Assembly: GCA_033762255.1 (NCBI GenBank) | Contig: JANRLT010000021.1 | Location: forward strand, 272,559-336,558 | From: Pirellulales bacterium | Lineage (GTDB): Bacteria; Planctomycetota; Planctomycetia; Pirellulales; JALHPA01 | Reading direction: 5' to 3' | Length of the DNA stretch: 64,000 nt | In this document: piece after piece, positions 51,301 through 60,249 of the stretch | Layout of the letters: every line of letters starts with the position of its first letter | How positions within the stretch are numbered: the stretch's first letter is position 1 | Position numbers and translations under genes: made by a program | Notes under the pieces: generated by a model | Told to the model about the DNA's origin: nothing | Seen by the model: only the letters and a program-made list of their open reading frames with translations | Database searches by the model: none

Positions 51301-51569
51301 TCCAACGGTATATTTGTAAACCTAGCGATGTCGGATCCCCGGGAGGCTAACGTGGTAGAATAGGGAAATTACGGCAGGTTTACAAAATATTTTGTCGCAT
51401 CGGGCGGATTGTATCGGTTATATTTGCCCCGCCAGCCTGGATGAAATTTGGATGGGCAAACGGTAATTCGAGGCCGCTTGCAAGGTGCCAAAAACCAAGT
51501 AGAATAACATATTCTGACAACCGACCGCCGGGGCGGGCCACCGGGCCAGTCCCCAAATGGCAGTAACAT

Positions 51570-52882
<1,313 letters not shown>

Positions 52883-52921
52883 TTTTAATGTTCCGTTGGG
52901 TTGTTTTTGAATGTTCGTTAA

Positions 52922-52979
52922 GGGTGACAGTGACAATACCCTAGTTTTACGCCGAATTAAGGGGGTTCTGTCACCGGGG
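52922..52979. repeat. Element palindrome, copy 1
   Basis: Between int and the small regulator gene: GGGTGACAGTGACAATACCC, then a spacer, then GGGGGTTCTGTCACCGGGGC. Same family as the copies at 53515 and 59963, which lie inside coding sequence. Confidence 0.75.
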
Positions 52980-53174
52980 CCGCTTGGTTAGTTGTAGTTT
53001 GAGGGTTGCTGTTAGTCTCTCTAGGGCTTGCCAGCTAAGTCCACGCTCGCCGTTGTAAAACCGGCTTAATGTTTCGTGTGCTATCTGGGCGTCCAGGGCA
53101 ATTCTGTAACGAGATCGCCCGTCGGCATCAATTGCTGCAATTAGTTGTTTCGCTAGTGTTGGGTATCGTGCCAT
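52971..53174 (-). CDS. Small Cro/C1-type HTH regulator
   Basis: 67 residues with a lambda-repressor-like helix-turn-helix: SRYRIALDAQIAHETLSRFY followed by GERGLSWQALERLTATLKL. Size and place, immediately before int with an 88-base gap, suit a repressor of int or of the element's early genes. The start at 53174 is an ATG without a clear Shine-Dalgarno. A small antitoxin is an alternative, but no toxin partner is seen. Confidence 0.75.
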   Translation of the reverse strand: MARYPTLAKQLIAAIDADGRSRYRIALDAQIAHETLSRFYNGERGLSWQALERLTATLKLQLTKRPR

Positions 53175-53310
53175 AACACAATTTTACGGGGCATTTGACT
53201 ATGTGTCAAATTGTCTATTGTGCTATTCGGTATTCATCCTGAGGTAAATAATTGATTATCGGTTGTGATTTTTCGCAACCGCACTCCCTGTTCCCGCTCG
53301 GGTAGTACCT

Positions 53311-56208
53311 TCAAATAACTATGTCACTCTCCCCCCCTGGGGGTTGTCTTTTCAGTTCCGCCACTTCCGCCAAGAAAGCCATAATCCCCGTGTTATCCGG
53401 CTCCTGTCCCGCCGCTTCCAAGAGTAAATTGTTAACGTCAATTTCATCCCCCACCGTGTTAAACTGGGTAGTTTTCGGTTCGGGGTTGGAAAGTGAATTT
53501 TCACACTCTACTACGGGTGACAACTGACAATACCCCCTTAACTCTGGGAAATAATGGGGTATTGTCACCGGGGCCACGGTTGGGGCAGGGTTCGGGGGGG
53601 GTTCTGTCACCACTCCCGCCAGCACAAATTCGCGGGTTGGTTTCCCGCCTCTGGGGCCAGGGGGCACCGGTTCCCAAGTGCCAATTTTAGAATCGGTCAA
53701 TTGCTGTAGGAAAGCTTCCGCCGCTTCCGCTGTAGCAAATCGCTTGTCCCGCCGCATAAGCTCCCGCCCGGTTATCCTGCCGCCGTTCCGTTGGATTAGC
53801 TCAAAGGTTCGTTGGCAATCCCGTTGCTCGGGGCTAAGTGCCAATTGCCCATAAAGCCGGGTTGCTTCGAGCTTGAACCACTCCACCAAACGAATAGCCC
53901 CTTCGAGGGCCTGCTCGCCCACTTCCCGGGCGTGCGGGTTGCTGGTCAATTGCAGAATGAGAGCCAGCCGGGGGGCGTAAGCTTCGAGCTTGGAAAATGC
54001 CGCCGCCAGGTTCCCCGATAAATCAAAAGTCTCCCGGTTGTGGGCGTTATAGAAGTCCCGCCAAATCGGCTTGGCATTGCTTGCCAGGGTCAACTCCACC
54101 GGTTCAAGTTCGCTATCGCTGGGTTCGGTTGTGTGAATCACCAAATCCGTTCCGCTAAAATCGTGCGGTTTAAACTGCCCGCCGCTGACAAAGCTCAAAT
54201 CCTGCAATTCATAAATCCGCTCCCGCATCGGTTGCTCAAACTGCAAGGGCGGGTGGTCATCCCGCCACACACACAACCGGGCCGGGGGTTGGCAGAATAG
54301 CAACCGTGCCGCCAGTCCACTCGCCAGTTCATGCCGCCCAAAGGTCGCCGCCAAAGTTTCGGGCTGAGTCCCGCCAAAAATGCTAATTGCCGTTCGCGGA
54401 ATATGGGTTGTCCGCTGGGCATGGCTCGCCCGGTCGATTGTCACGCTGTCGCCATTCCATAGGCTGAGCCACCGGTTAAGGTCGCCGCGTGAATCTTTCT
54501 TGTATTCCCCGAAACTGAGCCAGCTTCCAAGTTCCTCCGAATAGCGGAGCACTCCCTTAGGGTTCTCTTTGAGAATCTTGGCCAAGGTTTCAAGCGTGCA
54601 ATCCTCAACCAGATAACGCCGGGCGGTTGGCGGTTGGGGCTTTTGTGGGGGGGGTTCCCCGTCCTGCTTGGTATTTTTCTTCCACGTTGCAAGCTCCCGT
54701 TCATAGAGCGTTTGTTGCTCTTGGTATTCCGCTTCGAGGCGTTCATGCTCACGAAACTCTACGTCTTGCCGCTTCTGTATCAGGTTCTTAATTGCGATTA
54801 GAGCCGGGCTTTTCTTTCGTCCGCTTTCACCCAATACCGCTACCCAGAGTATAGGGGGCACCGTCCAGCTTGGGGTTAATCGTAACCGCCGCGTTGCACC
54901 AATAGCACTCCCAGCTAATGCCAAGAGGGGCAAAGCCACAAAGCTTTCGTCACACTGGACACTTGCCGCAAGCTCCCGCACATAATTCCGCATTACCTGG
55001 GGCAGAGCACCCACGGGAAACGGCACCCAATCATTCGCGGGCTTCACAATCGGGGCAGTTGTGGGCTTGCCGTTTAGCATCTCCCGCCACGTTCCCGCTG
55101 TCTTTTTGTCACGTTGCTTTTGTTCATACTCGGCTTGCCGCTGGGCCTTTGCTTCCCGCCAGTTGGGTTCGAGAATATCCCGCAAATCTGTCCAGCTTTT
55201 GCCAGAGCACGAATTGTGAAAGCAACCCGCACTAATCCCGCCGCCATCAAATTGGATAACGCAACACTCGCCCTTATCGTGTTGAGAGTTCCAGGGGCAG
55301 GGGATAAGCTTCCAAAGCTTACCCCGCCCATTTTTCCCCGCGTAGTCGCTGGGGCCTTGTACCCGCCCGCTATAGTTACGCAAGAGGGCTTCGAGGTCGA
55401 ATTGCCCGTTGCTGTGATAGCCGTTGCTGTGAGCCACCTTGGCGGGTTGCTGGGGTTGTGGAGCCAAAGCCGCTACCGCTTCGAGCTTGTCGAGGGGCAC
55501 GGGTTCGAGGGCATCGGGCACCACAAGAATTTTGCTCTGCCGCCACGGCCTGGGGGGCGTGAGCTTGTCGCCGTCGCGGTCGCCTTTGCAAGCCAAACTT
55601 CCATACCACCGCCAAATTCGGGCCGGGTTAAAAACGCTGCAATCCACTTTGCAAGTTTCGTCATCCCACTCAGCCGCGATTGCTTCGAGCACTTTCTTAA
55701 TTAGCCCGTTATCATCGGCGGGCAGGTCCACTCTATAGAGCAAGTGCCCACCGTTGCCAGAGTCGGCCACGATAGCGGGCGGGAATTGGAATGTTTCCCA
55801 CAACCAATTATCAATTGCGTTTATTCTTTCCGCCGCCGCCGCGTGTTCGGCATCGCTACTGCTTGTTTCCGCAGGGCGGGTTGGGTCCACGTCAACCAAG
55901 AGCCACCGCCGGGCGACAATATCGCCATCACTGGCCGATTTAATTCCGCTGTTAAATTTGTTCACCGCCCTTTGCAAGAGGCCGGGCTTAACTGGGTTGG
56001 GTGTGCAATAAGCCCCTTTCCAACTCACAAACCGCTGGGCGTCTAGGGCTGATACCGCTTTAGCCGGATCATCAAAGTAGCCCGAATATACGCTGCCCCG
56101 CCGGTCGCTTGGCGTCGTGCCCGCCAGGACACGAATTTCAAAGCATTGCCCGGGTTCGGTAATTGTTTGCAGGGTTCGCAAAATATCGTCTGGGTTGTAT
56201 AATTTCAT
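53311..56208 (-). CDS. Replication protein: primase-like N-terminus with DUF3987 helicase-like C-terminus
   Basis: A 965-residue protein that probably initiates or primes replication of the element. The N-terminal 240 residues look like an archaeo-eukaryotic-type primase: acidic LLVDVDPTRP (Asp106 and Asp108) and DSGNGGHLLYRVDLP (149-163). Residues 304-334 hold a Cys/His cluster (CPWNSQHD, GECCV, GCFHNSC) like a zinc motif. From about 390 comes a DUF3987-type P-loop domain, with WVAVLGESGRKKSPALIAIK as a degenerate Walker A (460-468), RYSEELGSWL and FGGTQPETLA. The C-terminal 100 residues include element palindrome copy 2 (encoding about APVTIPHYFPELRGYC) and a winged-helix-like segment before it. 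It follows the HTH gene by 25 bases. Confidence 0.8.
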   Translation of the reverse strand: MKLYNPDDILRTLQTITEPGQCFEIRVLAGTTPSDRRGSVYSGYFDDPAKAVSALDAQRFVSWKGAYCTPNPVKPGLLQRAVNKFNSGIKSASDGDIVARRWLLVDVDPTRPAETSSSDAEHAAAAERINAIDNWLWETFQFPPAIVADSGNGGHLLYRVDLPADDNGLIKKVLEAIAAEWDDETCKVDCSVFNPARIWRWYGSLACKGDRDGDKLTPPRPWRQSKILVVPDALEPVPLDKLEAVAALAPQPQQPAKVAHSNGYHSNGQFDLEALLRNYSGRVQGPSDYAGKNGRGKLWKLIPCPWNSQHDKGECCVIQFDGGGISAGCFHNSCSGKSWTDLRDILEPNWREAKAQRQAEYEQKQRDKKTAGTWREMLNGKPTTAPIVKPANDWVPFPVGALPQVMRNYVRELAASVQCDESFVALPLLALAGSAIGATRRLRLTPSWTVPPILWVAVLGESGRKKSPALIAIKNLIQKRQDVEFREHERLEAEYQEQQTLYERELATWKKNTKQDGEPPPQKPQPPTARRYLVEDCTLETLAKILKENPKGVLRYSEELGSWLSFGEYKKDSRGDLNRWLSLWNGDSVTIDRASHAQRTTHIPRTAISIFGGTQPETLAATFGRHELASGLAARLLFCQPPARLCVWRDDHPPLQFEQPMRERIYELQDLSFVSGGQFKPHDFSGTDLVIHTTEPSDSELEPVELTLASNAKPIWRDFYNAHNRETFDLSGNLAAAFSKLEAYAPRLALILQLTSNPHAREVGEQALEGAIRLVEWFKLEATRLYGQLALSPEQRDCQRTFELIQRNGGRITGRELMRRDKRFATAEAAEAFLQQLTDSKIGTWEPVPPGPRGGKPTREFVLAGVVTEPPPNPAPTVAPVTIPHYFPELRGYCQLSPVVECENSLSNPEPKTTQFNTVGDEIDVNNLLLEAAGQEPDNTGIMAFLAEVAELKRQPPGGESDIVI
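53515..53576. repeat. Element palindrome, copy 2 (inside the replication gene)
   Basis: GGTGACAACTGACAATACCC, a 24-base spacer, then GGGGTATTGTCACCGGGGCC. TGACAATACCCC and GGGGTATTGTCA are inverted repeats. A half copy, GGGGGGTTCTGTCACC, follows at 53596-53611. It is translated in frame as part of the replication protein. Confidence 0.75.
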
Positions 56209-56233
56209 GGGTCAGCTTCCTTGCTCGTTTGGG

Positions 56234-56533
56234 TTATTGAGGGCCAGCCGGTTGCCGCCGGTTGGCTCTCTTGCTTTTGGGTCGGGGTTCGAGGGGGATT
56301 ACCGCTTGCTCATTGCAGAGCTTTTCTAGCCATGTTTTCAGGGCAGAGAGCGAATAAAAAACTCTCCCGCCAATTTTGCAGAATGGCACTTTCCTTTGCT
56401 TCTGCCACTCGGCCAAAGTAGATTGAGCCACGCCAAGAATCTTGGACGCTCCCACCGCATCGGTGCCTATTCTTTTGGCTTTGACGGGTTTCACCCGCCG
56501 CAGGGCTTCGAGGGCTTCTTGCTCGTTAAGCAT
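56234..56533 (-). CDS. Excisionase-like HTH DNA-binding protein
   Basis: 99 residues from the ATG at 56533, which overlaps the end of the DUF1580 gene by 8 bases. The central part is a MerR/excisionase-type winged helix: VGASKILGVAQSTLAEWQKQ then KVPFCKIGGRVFYSLSALKTWLEKL, the layout of helix_turn_helix_17 proteins. Lys/Arg/Pro-rich tail. It may be the recombination directionality factor or a regulator of replication. The replication gene follows by 25 bases. Confidence 0.8.
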   Translation of the reverse strand: MLNEQEALEALRRVKPVKAKRIGTDAVGASKILGVAQSTLAEWQKQRKVPFCKIGGRVFYSLSALKTWLEKLCNEQAVIPLEPRPKSKRANRRQPAGPQ

Positions 56534-56765
56534 GGGCCACCGCCTGCCCGGCCTGGGCCTGAGAGAGCCGCTCACAAAAACGCCGCACCGCTTCCCGGCT
56601 TGTTGCCCGATGCCCGCCGCAAAGAGCGGTTTCAAGCCGGACACCGTGCACCCCTTTATGGGCATACCTGTAAAGAGTGCTCAAACCGATTTTTCGCCCA
56701 CGGTTCGCGGGAAAAAGTTCCGCCGCTTCATTCAACCGCACAAGTTCCTCATTCAAAATTTGCAT
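56526..56765 (-). CDS. DUF1580-family small protein
   Basis: 79 residues beginning MQILNEELVRLNEAAELFPA, then STLYRYAHKGVHGVRLETAL and GGHRATSREAVRRFCERLS. This is the DUF1580 layout that I know from planctomycete mobile elements, and reads as a MerR-like helix-turn-helix with a wing. It leads the operon DUF1580-HTH-replication gene, with overlapping ends and a repeat-bearing leader upstream. Probably a DNA-binding accessory factor. Confidence 0.75.
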   Translation of the reverse strand: MQILNEELVRLNEAAELFPANRGRKIGLSTLYRYAHKGVHGVRLETALCGGHRATSREAVRRFCERLSQAQAGQAVAHA

Positions 56766-56810
56766 CGTTCTAGCTCCTAAAAAAAGAGTTCAACAAACGG
56801 CCACAATCAT

Positions 56811-56966
56811 GCCGCCTTTGCAATGATAAAGCCCACCCAGCCTTAATCTGAGAAAAATCGAGATTCGGTTATTCGATTTAGGCGTTGATGCTGCAAATCA
56901 GCCGCCTTTGAGATGATAAGGGGGCGATATAGCTGCTAATGAGAAAAATCCAGAGTGGATTTAGGG
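56811..56966. repeat. Two direct repeats with internal dyads upstream of the replication operon
   Basis: Copy 1 (56811-56882) and copy 2 (56901-56966) share GCCGCCTTTGnnATGATAA, then TGAGAAAAATC, then GATTTAGG, 90 bases apart. Within each is a dyad: AATCGA..TCGATT in the first, AATCC..GGATT in the second. They sit between the ART-like gene and DUF1580. They may be operator sites or iterons of the replication origin. Confidence 0.65.
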
Positions 56967-57008
56967 TAGAGATTAACGGGCCAAAGAGAGTGCCGCACCC
57001 GGCCGCTT

Positions 57009-57779
57009 TTACTCCACGCTCTTGGATGCAATGTTTTCTTGCCGCCGCCGCTCATTGGTTTCAAGAAAGCTTTCGTGCAACTGCTCGGGCGTGAATTTCA
57101 GCTTGCGGTATTTTTGGGCAACGCAAATATATTCCCGCTCCTCCCGGTCATTGATAAAGCAATAAATCTCCGCTGGGGTAACGGTTGTTTCATATACCGC
57201 TGGGTTCGCTAAATAAGGGAATCTCCCAGCAAACCACTTGGCGGTTTCGAGGTCATCCGTCCAACTCACCCCGCGTACCTGTCTCTCCCGGGTTGTCCCT
57301 GCAACTCCCCGATATAGCGTGAATGTTTCACCTGGGGGCAAAGCATCACCCGCTGCCAAAAGCTTTTCCCTGCCCCCTAATTCAAGCATCCAAAGTTTCA
57401 TCCCGAGAGTGAAGCTTGAGTTATTTGTGCGTGGGGCTACGAGGGCATCAATCAAGGCTGTTTCATACATCCCTTGCTGCCAGAGGGGGCGAATGTTTCT
57501 ATAAACAAAATCCAAATTATGGTGATTCGCCATCAAACATAACAAACTTTTCGCATCACGATTACGGATTGCATCCTGTGCCCGCTCTTTCGTCTTTTCC
57601 CTCCCCGCTTCAAATTCTGCCCAAGTGCCCGATTCACGGATTGCCTTTAGAACTAGCTCACTGGGCATAGGGGCAATATGGCTCAAATCCCATTGCAGTT
57701 CGTTACCCCCTTCCACCTGTGCTAGTTCGGCCAGCCGCTTCCGTGTATTCTCCGCTTTAAGCATTGTTGCGAATATCAT
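57009..57779 (-). CDS. ADP-ribosyltransferase-like protein
   Basis: A 256-residue protein with features of R-S-E-class mono-ADP-ribosyltransferases. The first 140 residues are helical (ELVLKAIRESGTWAEFEAGR, LLCLMANHHNLDFVYRNI). Then TFTLYRGVAG supplies Arg157, VSWTDDLETAKWFAGR supplies Ser172 (S-x-T), and INDREEREYICV supplies a candidate E-x-E (Glu214 and Glu216). Order and spacing match the NAD-binding fold. That it transfers ADP-ribose, and to what, is inference. It lies alone upstream of the replication operon in the element, with no signal peptide, so it should act inside the cell. Cargo function such as defence or host takeover is possible. Confidence 0.55.
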   Translation of the reverse strand: MIFATMLKAENTRKRLAELAQVEGGNELQWDLSHIAPMPSELVLKAIRESGTWAEFEAGREKTKERAQDAIRNRDAKSLLCLMANHHNLDFVYRNIRPLWQQGMYETALIDALVAPRTNNSSFTLGMKLWMLELGGREKLLAAGDALPPGETFTLYRGVAGTTRERQVRGVSWTDDLETAKWFAGRFPYLANPAVYETTVTPAEIYCFINDREEREYICVAQKYRKLKFTPEQLHESFLETNERRRQENIASKSVE

Positions 57780-57968
57780 GCATCACCTTGCCTAAGAGGT
57801 AATGCGGGCGTTGCCGGGCAGGGAGCTTTGGCAAGGGAAAAGCTTCGACCTGCCACGGCAACTAAGATTACGCTCGCCGGTTTGCAACCCGACAGAGCCA
57901 CCGCATATACAGTATGACACTACTGGACGTTTGGTTACAGTCCCCCCGCCAGCACCCCCCGATACCGC

Positions 57969-57991
57969 ACCGCAAAGAATCTCAATCGCGG
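57969..57991. repeat. Direct repeat ACCGCAAAGAATCTCAAT, first copy
   Basis: ACCGCAAAGAATCTCAAT followed by CGCGG. The second copy (58104-58127) has the same 18 bases and one inserted T. The copies are 135 bases apart. Confidence 0.75.
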
Positions 57992-58026
57992 AAGTGGAAA
58001 GTCGCAAGAGATTCCGCGATTTTTTT
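57985..58026 (+). terminator. Plus-strand hairpin with T-run, no gene upstream
   Basis: ATCGCGGAA (57985-57993) and TTCCGCGAT (58012-58020) pair around 18 bases and are followed by a T-run to 58026. No plus-strand gene precedes it, which hints at a small RNA. Confidence 0.45.
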
Positions 58027-58103
58027 CGACCGCATGTTAAAATATGGCCAGAAAGTACCTTGATTAAAGGGGTCCCCCCACCCCCCCCCCTATCGCGGGT
58101 CCT

Positions 58104-58127
58104 ACCGCAAAGAATCTCAATTCGCGG
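58104..58127. repeat. Direct repeat ACCGCAAAGAATCTCAAT, second copy
   Basis: See the copy at 57969. It directly follows a C-homopolymer and TATCGCGGGTCCT. Confidence 0.75.
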
Positions 58128-58357
58128 TCGATCAGAATCCTGCAAAATTGAGCAAAATTCGTTCCGGCGTCCCCCCCGCGTTTCACCTGGGGGGTCGGGG
58201 GGGCAGTCCGCGCTGTAACCTGGCAGTCAAGTAGGCTTGGTTGTTACCGCGATTCAAGGTTACGTTGTCACCTTGATCCTCTTTGGCCTCATTGCTTTTG
58301 CGGTCGCCGCCATGTTTTCCCAGTACTGTGCGAAGTGACTGGCCGCGCTTGGCGCAT

Positions 58358-58392
58358 AAAAAACCCCCTGCCTGAGAGAAAACAGGCAGAGG
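58358..58392 (-). terminator. Intrinsic terminator of the four-gene cargo run
   Basis: Minus strand: CTGCCTG, loop TTTTCTCT, CAGGCAG, GGGG and then six T. It lies 102 bases after the stop of the 67-residue gene, closing the run of genes from 59888 downwards. Confidence 0.85.
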
Positions 58393-58493
58393 GCCGCACC
58401 AGCTTTAGCACATCGGGACAGCGAAACAAAGTCGGAACAAAAACGCCACCCGAATCGAAACTGGAATCTTGCGGGGAATGTCCACCCGCCGTT

Positions 58494-58697
58494 TTACTTT
58501 CGTCGCGTTGGCGGCAATCGCAAATCCGCCACCATTCGTTTCAAGGCGTCCAGGCGGCTTAGGCCAGAGGATTCAAGTTCCTCCACCCGTTTGGCAGTCC
58601 CATCAACCGGCTTGCGTCGGCTAAACGGTTCGGGGTTCGGCACGTGCTTTATCGCCCGGGGAAATGGCATATACTTTGGTTCGCGGTAATCACTCAT
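58494..58697 (-). CDS. Hypothetical element protein, 67 residues
   Basis: A small basic protein I do not recognise: MSDYREPKYMPFPRAIKHVP at the start, a helical second half (GTAKRVEELESSGLSRLDAL) and a Pro/Arg/Lys tail. Supported by its place between the 257-residue gene and a strong terminator, and by an ATG with clean codon use. Function unknown. Confidence 0.5.
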   Translation of the reverse strand: MSDYREPKYMPFPRAIKHVPNPEPFSRRKPVDGTAKRVEELESSGLSRLDALKRMVADLRLPPTRRK

Positions 58698-58758
58698 CTT
58701 TTATGCTCCTATGAAAAGCCCCAGCCGTGAGCAAATCCCACGGCCAGGGCCGGTTAAG

Positions 58759-59532
58759 TTAAAGGGTCCAATCCGTACCGCCGTTGTGCCGCAACACCGC
58801 CCGCCAATCCTTGTGCCTGCCGGGCAAGAGCGAAACGCTGCCGCCGGATTCCTTAAAAATATAGGCACCTGGGGCCGCGTCATCATCTACAAAAGGGCAA
58901 ACCGTGTGCGGTTCGCTTGGGGTTCGGCCAGTACCGCAAAGCCAAATTCGATGGGCAATGGAACGGGGTTGCTCGCCAATGTCGAGTTTCCACCGCCTAC
59001 GGCTTTCATCCCCTTTCACGCCACAAACAATCAGCACCGCCGCCCCAGAATTTGCCGCCTGTTGGGCCAATTCTAGCCAGGGTTCGGCGCCATCCGGGCC
59101 AAGTTTGGCGGGCGGGAACAAAGCCAGAATTGGGAAGTTACTGGCCAGTTCTTGGGCATCACTCAAACTTGCAAAAAAGAATCGGGACGGGTCGCCGTTG
59201 TTGGCTAAAATCCCGCTCAAATGGGCGTTGGGATCGCCACCGACTAGCAAGCAATTCCCGCCGCTATCGTTTTTTGACAAAACAAACCGGGCGAGGTCTG
59301 CCCCGTAGTGTTTGGCCGTACTGCTAAAAGCCAAATTCACAATCAAATTAACTTCACCTGGGGTAGCTAACCGGCTTAAGTCGCGGGTTAAATTCCTAAC
59401 CATTCCGGCCAAACTCATAGCCCGGGGGGCTTCGAGGGTTGCCACGTTTGCCGGTTCAAGCTCGAGCACCTGCTCCACTACGGGCAGGGCGGGTTCAATC
59501 ACTTCAAAGTCATTCTGGGGTTTCTTAGGCAT
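58759..59532 (-). CDS. Hypothetical element protein, 257 residues
   Basis: Not recognised. After an acidic, Pro-rich N-terminus the protein alternates strands and helices in a Rossmann-like way: EVNLIVNLAFSSTAKHYGAD, CLLVGGDPNAHLSGILANNG, AVLIVCGVKGDESRRRW. None of these is a true P-loop. It ends with HRIWLCGTGRTPSEPHTVC and LLPGRHKDWRAVLRHNGGTD. It follows the 109-residue gene by 26 bases. A RecA/AAA-like fold that lost nucleotide binding is one idea; it is not supported by motifs. Confidence 0.6.
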   Translation of the reverse strand: MPKKPQNDFEVIEPALPVVEQVLELEPANVATLEAPRAMSLAGMVRNLTRDLSRLATPGEVNLIVNLAFSSTAKHYGADLARFVLSKNDSGGNCLLVGGDPNAHLSGILANNGDPSRFFFASLSDAQELASNFPILALFPPAKLGPDGAEPWLELAQQAANSGAAVLIVCGVKGDESRRRWKLDIGEQPRSIAHRIWLCGTGRTPSEPHTVCPFVDDDAAPGAYIFKESGGSVSLLPGRHKDWRAVLRHNGGTDWTL

Positions 59533-59558
59533 GGTAAATTCTCCTGGGGGTTGGGGGT

Positions 59559-59888
59559 TTAGGAATTCACTTCTTGGATGTAAGCACTCCGCAGTTCGGG
59601 CCGGGTTTTAGCCAAATGGCTCGTTGCTTTCGATTTCGGCATGCCCTTGCTGGTCAACTGCTCAATTGCCGCTTCCCATGCCGCTTGGGCCGGGCGGGCC
59701 TTGGTGCCGGGCTTTTCGTGCCGTGCCCCCTGCCGGGCGTTTGCCGCCGCCAAAAATTGTTGATGCAAAAGCGGTTGCTCCCGCACCAACTTGGCGGTCA
59801 ACGCTATTGGCGATAGTCGCGGGTTCCGCTCCCGCATCAAATCGAGGTTCGCTTGCCAAAGGTCGGCAATGTTCTGGGTATCTGACAT
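59559..59888 (-). CDS. Hypothetical element protein, 109 residues
   Basis: A helical, Ala/Arg/Gln-rich protein (NIADLWQANLDLMRERNPRL; VREQPLLHQQFLAAANARQG; PAQAAWEAAIEQLTSKGMP) with no motif I recognise. It starts 44 bases after the stop of the displaced integrase tail. In the excised circle it would therefore follow int directly, as part of one transcription unit int-109-257-67. Confidence 0.55.
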   Translation of the reverse strand: MSDTQNIADLWQANLDLMRERNPRLSPIALTAKLVREQPLLHQQFLAAANARQGARHEKPGTKARPAQAAWEAAIEQLTSKGMPKSKATSHLAKTRPELRSAYIQEVNS

Positions 59889-59962
59889 CTAACACCAATC
59901 CATTTCTGCCCTGAGGGCAATCAAGAAAAAAACTACCGCGAATCCGTCGCGGACACGGTTGC

Positions 59963-60016
59963 GGGTGACAATACCCCCATAACTCCCGCGTTTTCGGGGG
60001 TTATGTCACTGTCACC
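59963..60016. repeat. Element palindrome, copy 3 (inside the integrase tail)
   Basis: GGGTGACAATACCCCCATAA, a spacer and GGGGGTTATGTCACTGTCACC. It is inverted relative to copy 1 and lies in frame in the displaced integrase tail (encoding about GDSDITPENAGVMGVLSPAT). Confidence 0.7.
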
Positions 60017-60149
60017 GCCTAAAGAGTTCTGAAAATCACCACTCGGGGTGCCCTTTGAGAGGGCACTTAACACAATCGCCAAGACTTGCTGGCGGGTATC
60101 GGGGGGGAGCCGGGGCCAAACTTGGGCTAAATCCGAGAGTTCCGCTTTT

Positions 60150-60173
60150 AGTGTGCCGGAAAGTGTGCCAAAT
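60150..60173. repeat. Candidate arm-type site pair, right
   Basis: AGTGTGCCGGAA and AGTGTGCCAAAT, direct repeats 53 bases inside the attR core; matches the pair at 51741-51764. Confidence 0.6.
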
Positions 60174-60226
60174 AAATTGGCTATTTGACGTAAGTGCTTG
60201 TCACAAAAGAGGGTTATAATTTCCCC

Positions 60227-60249
60227 TTCGAGTCCTACCGGGGGAGCTT
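60227..60249. other. attR: distal attachment core
   Basis: Exact 23-bp copy of 51623-51645. It is the displaced original end of tRNA-Asn. In the flanking chromosome a perfect hairpin, CGCGAACC-AATG-GGTTCGCG, lies at about 60262-60281 and may be the old downstream structure of the tRNA. Confidence 0.92.

Larger units (their letters stand above)
50590..51569. other. Repeat-rich intergenic region before tRNA-Asn
   Basis: 980 bases without a supported gene. From 50831 to 50890 the plus strand is a G-rich degenerate array of TGGAGTTTGGA/TGGAGTAATGGAG words. Then follow a 31-bp tandem repeat (50942-51020) and dispersed repeat copy D (51258-51300). A frame at 51369-51686 on the minus strand is only antisense tRNA sequence. 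Confidence 0.65.
57780..58493. other. Non-coding C-rich stretch of the element
   Basis: 714 bases in which I trust no gene; overlapping frames on both strands (57792-58145 minus, 57802-58218 plus) have no family features and depend on homopolymer C runs (58072-58090). It contains a 23-bp direct repeat (57969 and 58104), a plus-strand hairpin with T-run (57985-58026) and a minus-strand terminator (58358-58392). Confidence 0.6.
59933..60249 (-). pseudogene. Displaced 3' part of the integrase gene
   Basis: An open frame of 97 codons after the attR core that continues int in the same phase once the two cores recombine: the core offset, 8604, is divisible by three, and both copies read APPVGLE. 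The tail reads GEIITLFCDKHLRQIANLFG, then GTLSGTLKAELSDLAQVWPR, LPPDTRQQVLAIVLSALSKG and a Ser/Gly/Asp-rich end. The L-A-x-x-W-P-x-L-P pattern is one I recall at the ends of planctomycete integrases. In the integrated state the frame runs on into flanking chromosome up to 60505 (ATG at 60379 possible), giving a chimeric frame that is probably not a functional gene. Confidence 0.8.

Noticed and set aside
57802..58218. 138-codon plus-strand gene in the element
   Set aside because: It depends on poly-C runs, opposes all element genes and spans repeats and a hairpin terminator.
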